Of a DNA stretch of 64,000 bases, positions 35,576-48,289 are shown in pieces. Numbering within the stretch: position 1 is the stretch's first letter; each line of letters starts with the position of its first letter. The translations under genes and the position numbers were made by a program. Below the pieces are notes generated by a model. That model was given only the letters and a program-made list of their open reading frames with translations. It was not told the origin of the DNA and did not search any database. Origin of the DNA: Planomicrobium soli (GTDB lineage: Bacteria > Bacillota > Bacilli > Bacillales_A > Planococcaceae); NCBI RefSeq assembly GCF_003014655.1, contig NZ_PYAT01000002.1, positions 339,496 to 403,495 of the forward strand, read 5' to 3'.

Positions 35576-36853
35576 TTACTTGTTAAGTTTTTTCGCTTCT
35601 TGCTGGACTGTTTTCATAATGTCTTCCGGAGTGGATTGGCCGGTAGCCAATTCTTGTCCACCGCGCATGAACACGTCAGCGATGTTGATGTTCACTGCGT
35701 TATCAAACCATGGCGCTGTTGAAGTAGCGTTGGTTACCAGTTCGTAAGCTTCCTGGCTTGTCGCGTTGACGTTATCAGAAGTGACAGCCCCTTTGACTGC
35801 GTTAAGCTGTCCATCCGTTTTCGTAAATTCAGCAGCTGTTTCTGCAGAAGTCAGGAACTTCAAGAAATCGATTGTTTCTTTAGGCGCTGTTTTGCTGACC
35901 ATCCAGCCTTCCGGCGCACCTGTCAATGCAGTCGGATCGCCTTTGCCATCTTCAACTGCCGGGAAATCGAAGAATCCAAAATCAACTTTGCCTGCTTCTT
36001 GCACCATCTTGATTTCCGCAAATTGCATATACAGGACTGGCACTTCTCCAGCAGCGAACATATTGCGGGCCGCTTCATGATCCATCGCAGTGGAAACGTC
36101 GCCCATATATCCCGTCAACTGTTTGAAGATCTCCAAACCTTTGATATAACCAGGGTCTGTAAACTCCCCTGTTTCCGCTTTATAGTCTTTTTCCAGCACT
36201 GCCGGATCAACCACTCGCTTAAAGATTGTTCCAAGATAGTGTGAGATTGCCCATGTGTCAGTCAAACCTTCCACTAGTGGCTGTTCAAAGCCCGCTTGCT
36301 TCAAAGAATCAAGCGCCGCAATAAATTCGTCGTATGTTTTAGGAACGGCAATATTGTTTTCTTCAAAAATAGCTTTGTTATAGAAAAATGCTTTTCCATC
36401 AACTGTAAACGGGACACCATAAGTTTCTTCGTTGAATTTGAAGCCTTCGTACTGGGATTCGATGATGCTCGATGACCATTCCGTGTCTTCGCTTAAGACA
36501 TCATTTAATGGCATGATTTTTTCTGATGATACCAGATTTTCAGCAAATGAATAGGACCAGGAAGAAAAAATGTCCGGCAAATCATTGCTGGAAACCAAAA
36601 CTTTGATTTTTTCCTTATAAGAATCGTTCAGAACCGAATTCACATTGATATGAACATCCGGGTTCGCTTCCATATACTCTTTAATTTTTTCATCGTAGAA
36701 AGATTTGCGGGGCTCATTTGGCCAACGGTGGAAAAAGTCGATCACGACTTTTCCCTCTTCATTGCTGGCGGTAGTTGTATTACTCGAATTACATGCAGAC
36801 AAAACTGAACTGAGGAGAAGCAAAAAAATTGAGAACAACAGCATCTTCTTCAT
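35576..36853 (-). CDS. frlO: extracellular solute-binding lipoprotein FrlO
   Basis: Cluster 1 binding protein of 425 residues. A signal peptide (MKKMLLFSIFLLLLSS) ends in lipobox VLSAC, with a Ser/Thr/Asn linker. The mature part shows VVIDFFHRWPNEPR and YGVPFTVDGKAFFYN. It delivers substrate to FrlMN. GAAGGGGG precedes ATG 36853. Substrate identity (fructosamines) rests on linkage to frlB and frlD. Confidence 0.88.
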   Translation of the reverse strand: MKKMLLFSIFLLLLSSVLSACNSSNTTTASNEEGKVVIDFFHRWPNEPRKSFYDEKIKEYMEANPDVHINVNSVLNDSYKEKIKVLVSSNDLPDIFSSWSYSFAENLVSSEKIMPLNDVLSEDTEWSSSIIESQYEGFKFNEETYGVPFTVDGKAFFYNKAIFEENNIAVPKTYDEFIAALDSLKQAGFEQPLVEGLTDTWAISHYLGTIFKRVVDPAVLEKDYKAETGEFTDPGYIKGLEIFKQLTGYMGDVSTAMDHEAARNMFAAGEVPVLYMQFAEIKMVQEAGKVDFGFFDFPAVEDGKGDPTALTGAPEGWMVSKTAPKETIDFLKFLTSAETAAEFTKTDGQLNAVKGAVTSDNVNATSQEAYELVTNATSTAPWFDNAVNINIADVFMRGGQELATGQSTPEDIMKTVQQEAKKLNK

Positions 36854-36918
36854 TTCATAACCCCCTTCAAATAGTGAAGCCTTCGTTTCGGAAAAAAGTA
36901 TGGAGGAACTCTACCCGC

Positions 36919-37968
36919 TTAGTAGTCCATTTTCCACATGTATCTTCTGACGGACAATGGGTGGCCAGTATGTTCTGCTAAGCCGTCTGCGTACAATCGC
37001 AGTACAAAGCCTGTGATCGCCGGGCCGAAGTATTCTTTCAAGTCTTCGTCAATTCCATCGTAATTCAAAGTTGCGATATCCACCACTTCAACTTTATCGC
37101 TGAACTTCTCGACAAAATCGATTGCGCGCTGATCAAGCGGACGGCTGGATCCTTCGCCTTTCACGACTAAGAAAGGAACATCGTAATCTGTGATTTCAAA
37201 TGGTCCATGGAAGAATTCGCCTGAATGGATTGCGTTTGAGTGAATCCACAACATTTCCATCAACAGGCAGCTTGTGAACGAATACGCGTGGTGAATATAC
37301 GCACCGCTTGCCATTGTGTAAATGATTTTTTCGCGTTTGTTTTTCTTCCCAAACTCGTTGGCGGCTTCTGCAAACTGCTGTTGATTTTTTTCGATCAGGT
37401 TTCCTAAGTTCGGCAACTGATTTACAACGCGCTTGTATTTTTCGTTAGGCGATAACGCATTTAATAGTTCAAAGATCAATGTATAGAAAATGCCAGCTTC
37501 GCCATCAATAGCGTCTGAACCATCTTTATAGTTGTAATGAACAAGATGCTCAGCAGCCTGAGCTAGCGGAGATTCGGCCTCCATGGAAATTGCTACAGTC
37601 ACGGCGCCTTTTGCTTTAGCAAAGCTTGCTGCTTCTACAGTTTCCGGAGTTGTTCCTGAATGGGAGCGCAAAATCACCAAGCTGTTCTCACCAAGTGATT
37701 TAGGAGCGCGGTGGATGAACTCGTTAGAAGTATATACAAAGCTTGGAGTTTCAATTTCTTTGCTTAAGAAGTATTCTCCGAAAGATAATGAGGCCATTGA
37801 ACCGCCACATGCCACAAAGTATACATTTTCGATTTTCTTGGCATTTACTGCATCAATTACTGCCGATATTTGAGCCGCATGTTCCGGTTTCATCTCTACC
37901 CCTTGAACACTTTTAGCTTCTGTTGTACCTACCGCTTCTTCGATTAATGTTCCTTGATCTTGTTTCAT
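36919..37968 (-). CDS. frlB: fructosamine deglycase (SIS domain) FrlB
   Basis: Splits fructosamine-6-phosphates into glucose-6-phosphate and the free amino acid. The 349 residues hold two SIS domains, as in the isomerase half of GlmS and in AgaS: FVACGGSMASLSFGEYFLS, SLVILRSHSGTTPETVEAA and the C-terminal HSGEFFHGPFEITD. It is the first gene of the frl operon; GGAGG precedes ATG 37968. The PfkB kinase, ABC genes and HutC regulator in this order match B. subtilis frlBONMD-frlR, which makes FrlB more likely than GlmS-like or AgaS enzymes. Confidence 0.88.
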   Translation of the reverse strand: MKQDQGTLIEEAVGTTEAKSVQGVEMKPEHAAQISAVIDAVNAKKIENVYFVACGGSMASLSFGEYFLSKEIETPSFVYTSNEFIHRAPKSLGENSLVILRSHSGTTPETVEAASFAKAKGAVTVAISMEAESPLAQAAEHLVHYNYKDGSDAIDGEAGIFYTLIFELLNALSPNEKYKRVVNQLPNLGNLIEKNQQQFAEAANEFGKKNKREKIIYTMASGAYIHHAYSFTSCLLMEMLWIHSNAIHSGEFFHGPFEITDYDVPFLVVKGEGSSRPLDQRAIDFVEKFSDKVEVVDIATLNYDGIDEDLKEYFGPAITGFVLRLYADGLAEHTGHPLSVRRYMWKMDY

Positions 37969-37986
37969 TCTAGCACCTCCATTATT

Positions 37987-38008
37987 TATAACGTCATATG
38001 ACGTTATA
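37987..38008. promoter_or_regulatory. 22-bp perfect palindrome, probable FrlR operator
   Basis: Half-site TATAACGTCAT followed by its exact reverse complement. It lies just downstream of the -10 of the frlB promoter, around the expected start of transcription. Confidence 0.7.
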
Positions 38009-38017
38009 TTAAATAAT

Positions 38018-38047
38018 ATTATATGTCTGACTATTTGAAATAGTCAA
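38018..38047 (-). promoter_or_regulatory. frlB operon promoter
   Basis: TTGACT (38047-38042), 18-bp spacer, TATAAT (38023-38018) on the minus strand; near-consensus SigA promoter. Confidence 0.75.
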
Positions 38048-38140
38048 TACTTTTTAAAAATAAATTTCATATAGTGTAGAAAGCTTGATACAACAGGCTT
38101 TTAAAGATGAAAAAACATGTTCGTTAAACAGGAGACACAA

Positions 38141-38187
38141 GAAAACCCCGTATCAGAAGACATGATGTCTAACAATACGAGGTTATA
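38141..38187 (-). terminator. terminator after the small membrane protein gene
   Basis: AACCTCGTAT...ATACGGGGTT arms with an inner AGACAT/ATGTCT stem and TTTTCTT tail on the minus strand. It comes after array D. Confidence 0.65.
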
Positions 38188-38235
38188 TCACCGGTTTGGA
38201 TTCTATGATCTCTTTCGGTCACTTTTTTACTTTTA

Positions 38236-38284
38236 CATGATTTAATTCGTTTTCTACATGAACTGTTGAACTTCTTACATGACG
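38236..38284 (-). repeat. 21-nt periodic CATGAAC array, copy D
   Basis: Cores at 38236, 38257 and 38278 (CATGATT, CATGAAC, CATGACG), exact 21-nt steps. The minus-strand phase is open (LVRHVRSSTV / HVENELN / HVKVKK). The flank GACGAACCAAGC is shared with copy C. It lies between the stop of the small membrane protein gene and its terminator. Confidence 0.7.
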
Positions 38285-38336
38285 AACCAAGCTTCCTATC
38301 GGCACTTTTCGGATTCTTTCAGTGAAATCTATTCAC

Positions 38337-38546
38337 CTACCACAGAAAATAGCTTGCGCCGTAATACAAGCAGCCGATTACAATAAGCGCAACAATTGTA
38401 TTCACCACGACCGGTGGAACTTTCAGCATGGACAAAACTGCTCCAACAAGCCATGCAGTTGCTCCTATTCCGATCACAAAGATAAACATGGCGATAGCCA
38501 TTTCGTTATACACAGAAGTATCAATCTCCGAAAAATCGATTTTCAT
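38337..38546 (-). CDS. small membrane protein (69 aa)
   Basis: ATG 38546 has AGGAGGAG upstream; the longer frame to 38591 is unlikely. After a polar N-terminus (MKIDFSEIDTSVYNE) there are two hydrophobic helices, about residues 16-36 and 44-66, ending YYGASYFLW. No known function. It lies 99 nt downstream of the YehS-like gene with a terminator-like hairpin between, so it may be transcribed separately. Confidence 0.6.
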   Translation of the reverse strand: MKIDFSEIDTSVYNEMAIAMFIFVIGIGATAWLVGAVLSMLKVPPVVVNTIVALIVIGCLYYGASYFLW

Positions 38547-38596
38547 CTTTTCTCCTCCTGCAGTCAGTAGTGGAAGAAAGAACCGTTTCAAGAAAA

Positions 38597-38630
38597 TAAA
38601 AACGCAACCCTTACTGCGACAAGGATTGCA
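38597..38630 (-). terminator. terminator after the DUF1456 gene
   Basis: GCAATCCTT / AAGGGTTGC stem followed by GTTTTTATTTT on the minus strand. Confidence 0.7.
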
Positions 38631-38645
38631 TCTCTATCTACTTTC

Positions 38646-39161
38646 TTATTTCCGGTACTTAATGGCCAAGCCTTTCAAGAAGTTCCGCGCATACCGGTCT
38701 CCGCAAATGCTGTAATTCTTATGTCCCTGCTTTCTCAGCATCGCGCTCATCTCGCTTTTCGTTACCGTCACCCCGGCAAGCTGCAGAATCTCCAGCATGT
38801 CTTCGCCCGTCAGCTGCAAGGCAATCTTCACTTTCTTCAGCAGCAAGTTTTTGGAAGGCTCGTTTGTCAGCGGCGGTGTTGCTGGCTGTCCGGGCTTCGG
38901 CTCTTGCCAGCCGCGCTTGAAAATGATCAGTCCGTTCAAGAACGATTCGAACATGGCATTGTCCGCTTTGATATGGTCCTCGTTTACAGGTTCATCCCAG
39001 ATTCCATCCGCTTCGTCATCACTCTCCGGCGATTTCGTCAGCACCTTCAGCACTTCTTCTTTCGAGAGGTCAATCCCGCCAAGCTTGAAGATTTCCACCA
39101 TATCGTTGTTTTTTATATCCAATGCATAGCGCAATCTGATTAATAAATCGTTGTTGTCCAT
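38646..39161 (-). CDS. DUF1456 (YehS-like) protein
   Basis: A 171-residue cytoplasmic protein with two copies of the DUF1456 unit: NDLLIRLRYALDIKNNDMVEIF...LSKEEVLKVL in the first half and LLLKKVKIALQLTGEDMLEIL...VTKSEMSAML in the second, each followed by an FLNGL or FLKGL helix. Length and two-fold repeat match YehS. The function of the family is unknown. GGAGG lies before the ATG; it is a single gene. Confidence 0.88.
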   Translation of the reverse strand: MDNNDLLIRLRYALDIKNNDMVEIFKLGGIDLSKEEVLKVLTKSPESDDEADGIWDEPVNEDHIKADNAMFESFLNGLIIFKRGWQEPKPGQPATPPLTNEPSKNLLLKKVKIALQLTGEDMLEILQLAGVTVTKSEMSAMLRKQGHKNYSICGDRYARNFLKGLAIKYRK

Positions 39162-39370
39162 AAAAGAACCTCCTGTTGAACTTAGTTATATCTGATAGTG
39201 ATTCATCCTTAATGATAGCACATATGAAAAAGGTTATTCTCCAGCTGCAAGCGAAAAAATTTCAATGGAAAAAGGCATTGATCTTCAGTATGTAGAATAA
39301 AACAGCTAGCGGAAAAAGTAACAGGCACTGTACCATTAACTTTTCCGCAAAGAACAAAGGGGGATTTCTT

Positions 39371-40312
39371 GTGGAAGAAAAAGTTCATCCGGATTTAAAA
39401 GCTATGTTCTCAGTTTTGCCAGCAGCACCGCTTACTCCCGAAACGCTGGAAATGGTAAGAAGCACGTTGAACGAAATGACCTTGGCCAACCCAAAACAAC
39501 ATGATGCGGTTTCAACAATAGATAGATTCATACCTGGCCCTCCCGGCAATCCTGAAGTCCGCGTCAGAATATATGAGCCGGTCTCGAAACATGAAAAGAT
39601 GCCAGGGCTCCTATGGATACATGGCGGCGGTTACATAATCGGCATTCCGGAAATGGATGATGCATTGTGCCAGCGATTTGCACTAGAAGCTGAATGTATC
39701 GTCGTATCGGTCGATTATCGCCTTGCACCGGAAACGCCTTTTCCGGGACCTGTGGAAGACTGTTATGCAGCGTTGAAATGGTTTGCTGAACATGCCGATG
39801 AATTGGGTGTTGATGCTTCCCGTATCGCAGTGGCCGGCGCCAGTGCCGGTGGTGGATTGACAGCAGCTGTTTCGTTATTGGCCAGAGAACGAAAAGGCCC
39901 GGACATCTCTTTCCAGATGCCTCTTTATCCAATGATCGATGACCGCATCATCACCAAATCAAGCCATGAAATATCCGACGAGCGCGTCTGGAATAAAGAA
40001 AAAAATATTCATGGCTGGTCAGCGTATTTGGGATCGAGTTACGGAGGACAAGTCTCGCCATTCGCCGCTCCCGCCCGCGCTGAATCGCTCGAAGATCTTC
40101 CGCCTACTTATACATGTGTCGGCGACTTGGACCCTTTCCGCGATGAAACCCTGGAATACGTGACCAAACTAGCGCAGGCCGGTGTACCGACAGAATTCCA
40201 TCTTTATCCCGGCTGTTTCCACGGATTTGATATGCTGGTGCCCGATGCCGGAATCAGCCAGCATGCTGCTGCACAATACGTGGATGCTGTAAAACGCGCG
40301 TTCCAAAAATAA
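39371..40312 (+). CDS. alpha/beta hydrolase, hormone-sensitive-lipase-type esterase
   Basis: A 313-residue carboxylesterase of the HSL (family IV) group: oxyanion motif WIHGGGYIIG, nucleophile Ser in VAGASAGGGLTAA, Asp in CVGDLDPFRDE and His in PGCFHGFD. The substrate is unknown, probably short-chain esters. The start is GTG 39371 preceded by AAAGGGGG. There is no signal peptide. It is monocistronic, with a strong terminator right after the stop. Confidence 0.9.
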   Translation: MEEKVHPDLKAMFSVLPAAPLTPETLEMVRSTLNEMTLANPKQHDAVSTIDRFIPGPPGNPEVRVRIYEPVSKHEKMPGLLWIHGGGYIIGIPEMDDALCQRFALEAECIVVSVDYRLAPETPFPGPVEDCYAALKWFAEHADELGVDASRIAVAGASAGGGLTAAVSLLARERKGPDISFQMPLYPMIDDRIITKSSHEISDERVWNKEKNIHGWSAYLGSSYGGQVSPFAAPARAESLEDLPPTYTCVGDLDPFRDETLEYVTKLAQAGVPTEFHLYPGCFHGFDMLVPDAGISQHAAAQYVDAVKRAFQK

Positions 40313-40352
40313 AAAACACGCTATCGGTCCCTTAAACCGATAGCGTGTTTCC
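40311..40352 (+). terminator. terminator after the esterase gene
   Basis: AAACACGCTATCGGT / ACCGATAGCGTGTTT perfect stem with T-run. Confidence 0.9.
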
Positions 40353-40412
40353 TTTAGTTGATGCCAAGTCTTTCCGCATAAAATGGAGCGAAGCTTCTAG
40401 TCAGCTTGCCTC

Positions 40413-41243
40413 TCATCTTTTGACAACCCGTTCAATATGTATTGTCAAATAAAGCATTTCATCGTTGGTCAATCCATGGCCATATTCCTTCTTGATGTAT
40501 TCCTTGATTTTTTCCGTGCATCTTGCCGCGTCTTTGTGCTTTTCCTTGACCATATTGAACAAGTAATCATCCGAACCTTCGTAATGCGTTCCTTTGAAAA
40601 TGCGTTGGGCGAAAAATTTCAGGTGTGTGATAAAGCGCATATAATTCAAGGAATCTTCTTCAAATTCCACTTTGAAATGATATTTGACAATAGTAATAAT
40701 TTGGTGGATAAACTTTGTAATGTTCAGGGTGTTCGACACATCTTCATTCATCTCTGCGTTGATCAAATGGATGGCAATAAAACCTGCTTCGTCCTCGGAT
40801 AAAGTGACATTAAACTTTTCATTTATATGCTCTACCGCTTTGACGCCGACGAGAAACTCTTCTTTATAAAGCTGTTTAACTTCCCATAACAAGGCATTCT
40901 TGATTTCAATGCCGTCACGCAACCGCTCCAGCGCAAAATTGATATGGTCTGTTAAAGAAACATAAATGTTTTCATTCAATTTCTTGTTTAGCGTATTTTT
41001 TGCATACGTTATAATTTCTTCAACAACCATCATGAGATCAACCGGCACTTCCCGAAGGAGCATTTTAAAATTATCGGATGTTTCTTTGTTTTTTAACTCA
41101 AATACTTTTTGGATTTTTTCCTGATCTACTTCTTCGCCCGTTTTCTTCTGAAAAGCAAGGCCTTTCCCCATTATCACCAGTTCTGAACCATCCGACTGCA
41201 GCACGCTAATCACGTTATTATTAATAACCTTGGCTATTTTCAT
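40413..41243 (-). CDS. licT: LicT/BglG-family transcription antiterminator
   Basis: A 276-residue antiterminator with an N-terminal CAT RNA-binding domain (MKIAKVINNNVISVLQSDG, residues 1-55) and two PRD domains (about 65-170 and 175-276) carrying conserved His residues (LTDHIN, IAIHLINAE, LTIHIERVV) phosphorylated by the PTS. When beta-glucoside is present it binds RAT RNA and prevents termination. A textbook RAT/terminator lies in its own leader (41338-41366), so it is autoregulated, and a diverged RAT precedes the neighbouring GH1 gene. The promoter is overlapped by a cre site. Confidence 0.92.
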   Translation of the reverse strand: MKIAKVINNNVISVLQSDGSELVIMGKGLAFQKKTGEEVDQEKIQKVFELKNKETSDNFKMLLREVPVDLMMVVEEIITYAKNTLNKKLNENIYVSLTDHINFALERLRDGIEIKNALLWEVKQLYKEEFLVGVKAVEHINEKFNVTLSEDEAGFIAIHLINAEMNEDVSNTLNITKFIHQIITIVKYHFKVEFEEDSLNYMRFITHLKFFAQRIFKGTHYEGSDDYLFNMVKEKHKDAARCTEKIKEYIKKEYGHGLTNDEMLYLTIHIERVVKR

Positions 41244-41280
41244 GGTTTCACCCCTGTTCTTTCTCTATCCAATACAAAGA

Positions 41281-41342
41281 ACCCAAGCCGCACTAATAAG
41301 GATAAAATCAATGTGATTTTAACCGGTTAGCGACTTAGGTTT
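41281..41342 (-). terminator. LicT-controlled attenuator in the licT leader
   Basis: Minus-strand AACCTAAGTCGC...GCGGCTTGGGTT arms (with G-U pairs). The 5' arm shares AACC with the RAT, so RAT folding and terminator folding exclude each other. Confidence 0.75.
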
Positions 41343-41366
41343 TGCCTGCATTATCAGTAACAATCC
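41338..41366 (-). promoter_or_regulatory. ribonucleic antiterminator (RAT) in the licT leader
   Basis: Minus strand GGATTGTTACTG then GCAGGCAAAACC, the consensus LicT/SacT-type RAT, 29 nt in all, overlapping the attenuator stem. Confidence 0.9.
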
Positions 41367-41392
41367 TATTCACAGCCTATTAATTTAAACTT

Positions 41393-41421
41393 AGTATATC
41401 TGTGCCTTCAAGACTTGTCAA
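41393..41421 (-). promoter_or_regulatory. licT promoter
   Basis: TTGACA (41421-41416), 17-bp spacer, TATACT (41398-41393), upstream of the RAT. Confidence 0.8.
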
Positions 41422-41429
41422 CGCTTCCA
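41416..41429 (-). promoter_or_regulatory. cre site over the licT promoter
   Basis: TGGAAGCGTTGACA, one mismatch to TGWNANCGNTNWCA, covering the -35; CcpA should repress here. Confidence 0.6.
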
Positions 41430-41447
41430 AAACCGTCTTTTCCACAC

Positions 41448-41488
41448 AAAAAAACGGAAATCCCGAAACCAGGGATTCCCGCTTTTTG
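41448..41488 (-). terminator. terminator after the GH1 gene bglA
   Basis: GGGAATCCC / GGGATTTCCG arms followed by TTTTTTTG on the minus strand, 3 nt past the stop. It makes licT transcription start at its own promoter. Confidence 0.75.
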
Positions 41489-41490
41489 CC

Positions 41491-43095
<1,605 letters not shown>

Positions 43096-43114
43096 CTCAG
43101 ATATAATATAATCT

Positions 43115-43143
43115 AAATCTAGCAGTTCTTGTTAGCGCTGTCA
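43115..43143 (-). promoter_or_regulatory. bglA promoter
   Basis: TTGACA (43143-43138), 17-bp spacer, TAGATT (43120-43115) on the minus strand. Confidence 0.6.
43129..43142 (-). promoter_or_regulatory. cre site over the bglA promoter
   Basis: TGACAGCGCTAACA, a full match to TGWNANCGNTNWCA, overlapping the -35. Confidence 0.8.
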
Positions 43144-43227
43144 ATTTGGCAATCCCTTGCAAGAACTAGACGCGCTCTCCTAAGCCGGCAGGTCTAATCA
43201 AACATAAGCAGGCAGACTGACCCGCTT

Positions 43228-43557
43228 TCATTCTTCTATCCCTTCCAGCAGCAGCCGGATATTGGCGATATCATCCGCATGCTCTTCTTCGATAGCTTGT
43301 TTTTCTCTTTCCAGCACTTCAATGCCCATTTTGGCAAATTTCAAATGATTGCTGTATTCCTCGAATATTGTTCCTTGGCTCTTGCCCTTTTCTATCGCTG
43401 AATAAAACTTTTCCAAAGCAAGAAGTTTAGTCAGTTCTTTGTCGACATTTATTTGCTCTTCAGTGCTGATTGGGAAATCGTATGGGGTGTTGATTGTATA
43501 AATTTCATCGAGCGCTTTGTTCAATTTCTCATGATGCTCTTTCAAAAATTCATCCAT
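43228..43557 (-). CDS. hypothetical helical protein (109 aa)
   Basis: Strongly charged, predicted all-helical, probably coiled (KSQGTIFEEYSNHLKFAKMG, then EVLEREKQAIEEEHADD). There is no signal or membrane segment. AAAGAGGAGG precedes ATG 43557, so translation is likely. It lies between the two GH1 transcription units but is separated by terminators. Not recognised. Confidence 0.65.
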   Translation of the reverse strand: MDEFLKEHHEKLNKALDEIYTINTPYDFPISTEEQINVDKELTKLLALEKFYSAIEKGKSQGTIFEEYSNHLKFAKMGIEVLEREKQAIEEEHADDIANIRLLLEGIEE

Positions 43558-43620
43558 GATTTCACCTCCTCTTTATCTATTCCATAGAGGAGGTGGGTTT
43601 TCCTGTCGCCTTGCACCAAA

Positions 43621-43668
43621 CAAAAAACGGACAAGGATTCTGTTTGATACAGATTCCTTGTCCGTACT
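43621..43668. terminator. terminator after bglPH
   Basis: ACGGACAAGGA-TCTGT / ACAGA-TCCTTGTCCGT stem followed by a T-run on the minus strand. Confidence 0.85.
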
Positions 43669-43680
43669 TATTGATTGATT

Positions 43681-47029
<3,349 letters not shown>

Positions 47030-47059
47030 TTTTAGCCCCCCTTTTTTGTCTACGTTTTC

Positions 47060-47089
47060 ATTATAAATTGTACCGGTACAATTTATCAA
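47060..47089 (-). promoter_or_regulatory. bglPH promoter
   Basis: TTGATA (47089-47084), 18-bp spacer, TATAAT (47065-47060) on the minus strand, 30 nt before the GTG. Confidence 0.75.
47063..47086. promoter_or_regulatory. 24-bp perfect palindrome, operator of the bglPH GntR regulator
   Basis: Half-site ATAAATTGTACC followed by its exact reverse complement. It fills the spacer between -35 and -10, so binding must exclude RNA polymerase. The TTGTACCGGTACAA core resembles HutC/TreR-type operators. Confidence 0.8.
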
Positions 47090-47199
47090 GTACGAAACAA
47101 AATAATTAGCAATTAATAATTTGATTGGGTGAGCTTTTGAATAGCATATGTTATAATTTTGTTATTCTATTAGCCAAATAAATCGAAGAGGAATGCCAT

Positions 47200-47901
47200 A
47201 TGTTAAAATACCAGCACATCGCAGATGCACTTGAGAAGTACATTGAAGAGCACGAACTTCAACAAGGAGACAAGCTGCCCGTATTGCAAGATTTGATGAA
47301 CCAGTTTGGAGTAAGCAAAAGCACGGTCACGAAAGCGTTGGAGTTGCTGGAGACAAAAGGGGTAATCTTTCAAGTTAGAGGAAGCGGAATTTTTGTAAGA
47401 AGGCATAAACGAAAAGGATACATTAGCCTCCTTTCCACTAAAGGTTTTAAAAAGATTTTGGAAGACTTTCAGATAACGTCAAAAGTAATCGAATTGGATA
47501 TACGGAAACCGACGACCGAAGCCGCTCTCAATTTGAATGTGGGGCTCGATGAAGATGTCTATTACGTAAAAAGGATCCGTTATATCCATGGGCAGTCGCT
47601 CTGCTTGGAAGAATCGTATTTTAATAAATCAGTCATCACGTATTTGAACAATGAAATTATCAATGAATCAATCTTTCATTACATCACCGAAGGGCTGGGG
47701 CTGAACGTCGGTTTTACGGATATGTTCCTTCACGTCGATAAGTTGACCGAAGAAGAAGCGGACTATTTAGGATTGGAAAAAGGCGATCCAAAGCTATACG
47801 TTGAGTCGATCTTCCATTTAACAAATGGCCAGCCATTCGACTTTTCCAAAGTGACGTACAATTATGTGCAGTCGCAATTTTTTGTCCAGGCGGTTTTGTA
47901 G
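47200..47901 (+). CDS. GntR/HutC-family repressor, divergent from bglPH
   Basis: A 233-residue regulator. The winged HTH (about residues 8-70) has GVSKSTVTKALELLETKG and VRGSGIFVRR; a UTRA domain follows (about 90-233) with ESYFNKSVITYLN. It is divergent from bglP, with the 24-bp palindrome in between nearer bglP; a phosphorylated beta-glucoside is the probable inducer. GAGGAATGCC precedes ATG 47200. It resembles YydK/BglR-type regulators, but the exact orthologue is not certain. Confidence 0.85.
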   Translation: MLKYQHIADALEKYIEEHELQQGDKLPVLQDLMNQFGVSKSTVTKALELLETKGVIFQVRGSGIFVRRHKRKGYISLLSTKGFKKILEDFQITSKVIELDIRKPTTEAALNLNVGLDEDVYYVKRIRYIHGQSLCLEESYFNKSVITYLNNEIINESIFHYITEGLGLNVGFTDMFLHVDKLTEEEADYLGLEKGDPKLYVESIFHLTNGQPFDFSKVTYNYVQSQFFVQAVL

Positions 47902-47924
47902 AAGATTTAGTAGAGCTTTAGAGT

Positions 47925-47994
47925 TGTGGCTGACGGTCATTTCGGGGGACGCTTTCCGCGGGCGGTCCGTAAGCCTCCTCCATTCCCATCAGCT
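47925..47994. repeat. dispersed GACGCTTTCCGCGGGCG repeat
   Basis: Contains GGGGGACGCTTTCCGCGGGC and AAGCCTCCTCC, bounded by GGCTGA/TCAGCT ends. This resembles a dispersed intergenic repeat of Bacillaceae genomes that I know from memory. It lies just after the GntR gene. Confidence 0.6.
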
Positions 47995-48025
47995 AGTTTT
48001 ATAGAGACTCTAAAAAGTGCATAAA

Positions 48026-48067
48026 GAAAAAGCACCAATTCCCTCATACCGGAATTGGTGCTTTTCT
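48026..48067. terminator. bidirectional terminator
   Basis: AAAAGCACCAATTCC / GGAATTGGTGCTTTT perfect stem between the convergent GntR and zinc-ribbon genes. Confidence 0.85.
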
Positions 48068-48070
48068 TAT

Positions 48071-48289
48071 TTACTTCGCACCGCGTGATTCTTTTGGCGG
48101 TTGGCATACGTCGCATTTGCGTTGGTTGTTTTTGTTGAACTTTGTAAATGTTTTTTCAAAATTGTTGCCGCAAGAGCATTTGAATAGCAGCTTTTGAGAG
48201 AAACCATGGTATTCCGTTGACAGCAATTTGCTATCGGAGTTTTTCTCGACAAATTTTTGAATCTCAGCGTATGTCCATCGTTTATTCAT
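48071..48289 (-). CDS. small zinc-ribbon-like protein (72 aa)
   Basis: Two Cys pairs, FKCSCGNNFE and RKCDVCQPP, spaced for a zinc ribbon, follow a basic N-terminal part (MNKRWTYAEIQKFVEKN). Similar modules occur in phage and homing-endonuclease-associated proteins and as stand-alone small proteins in bacilli. A DNA or RNA contact is likely but unproven. AGAGGTG precedes ATG 48289; it is a single gene. Confidence 0.7.
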   Translation of the reverse strand: MNKRWTYAEIQKFVEKNSDSKLLSTEYHGFSQKLLFKCSCGNNFEKTFTKFNKNNQRKCDVCQPPKESRGAK

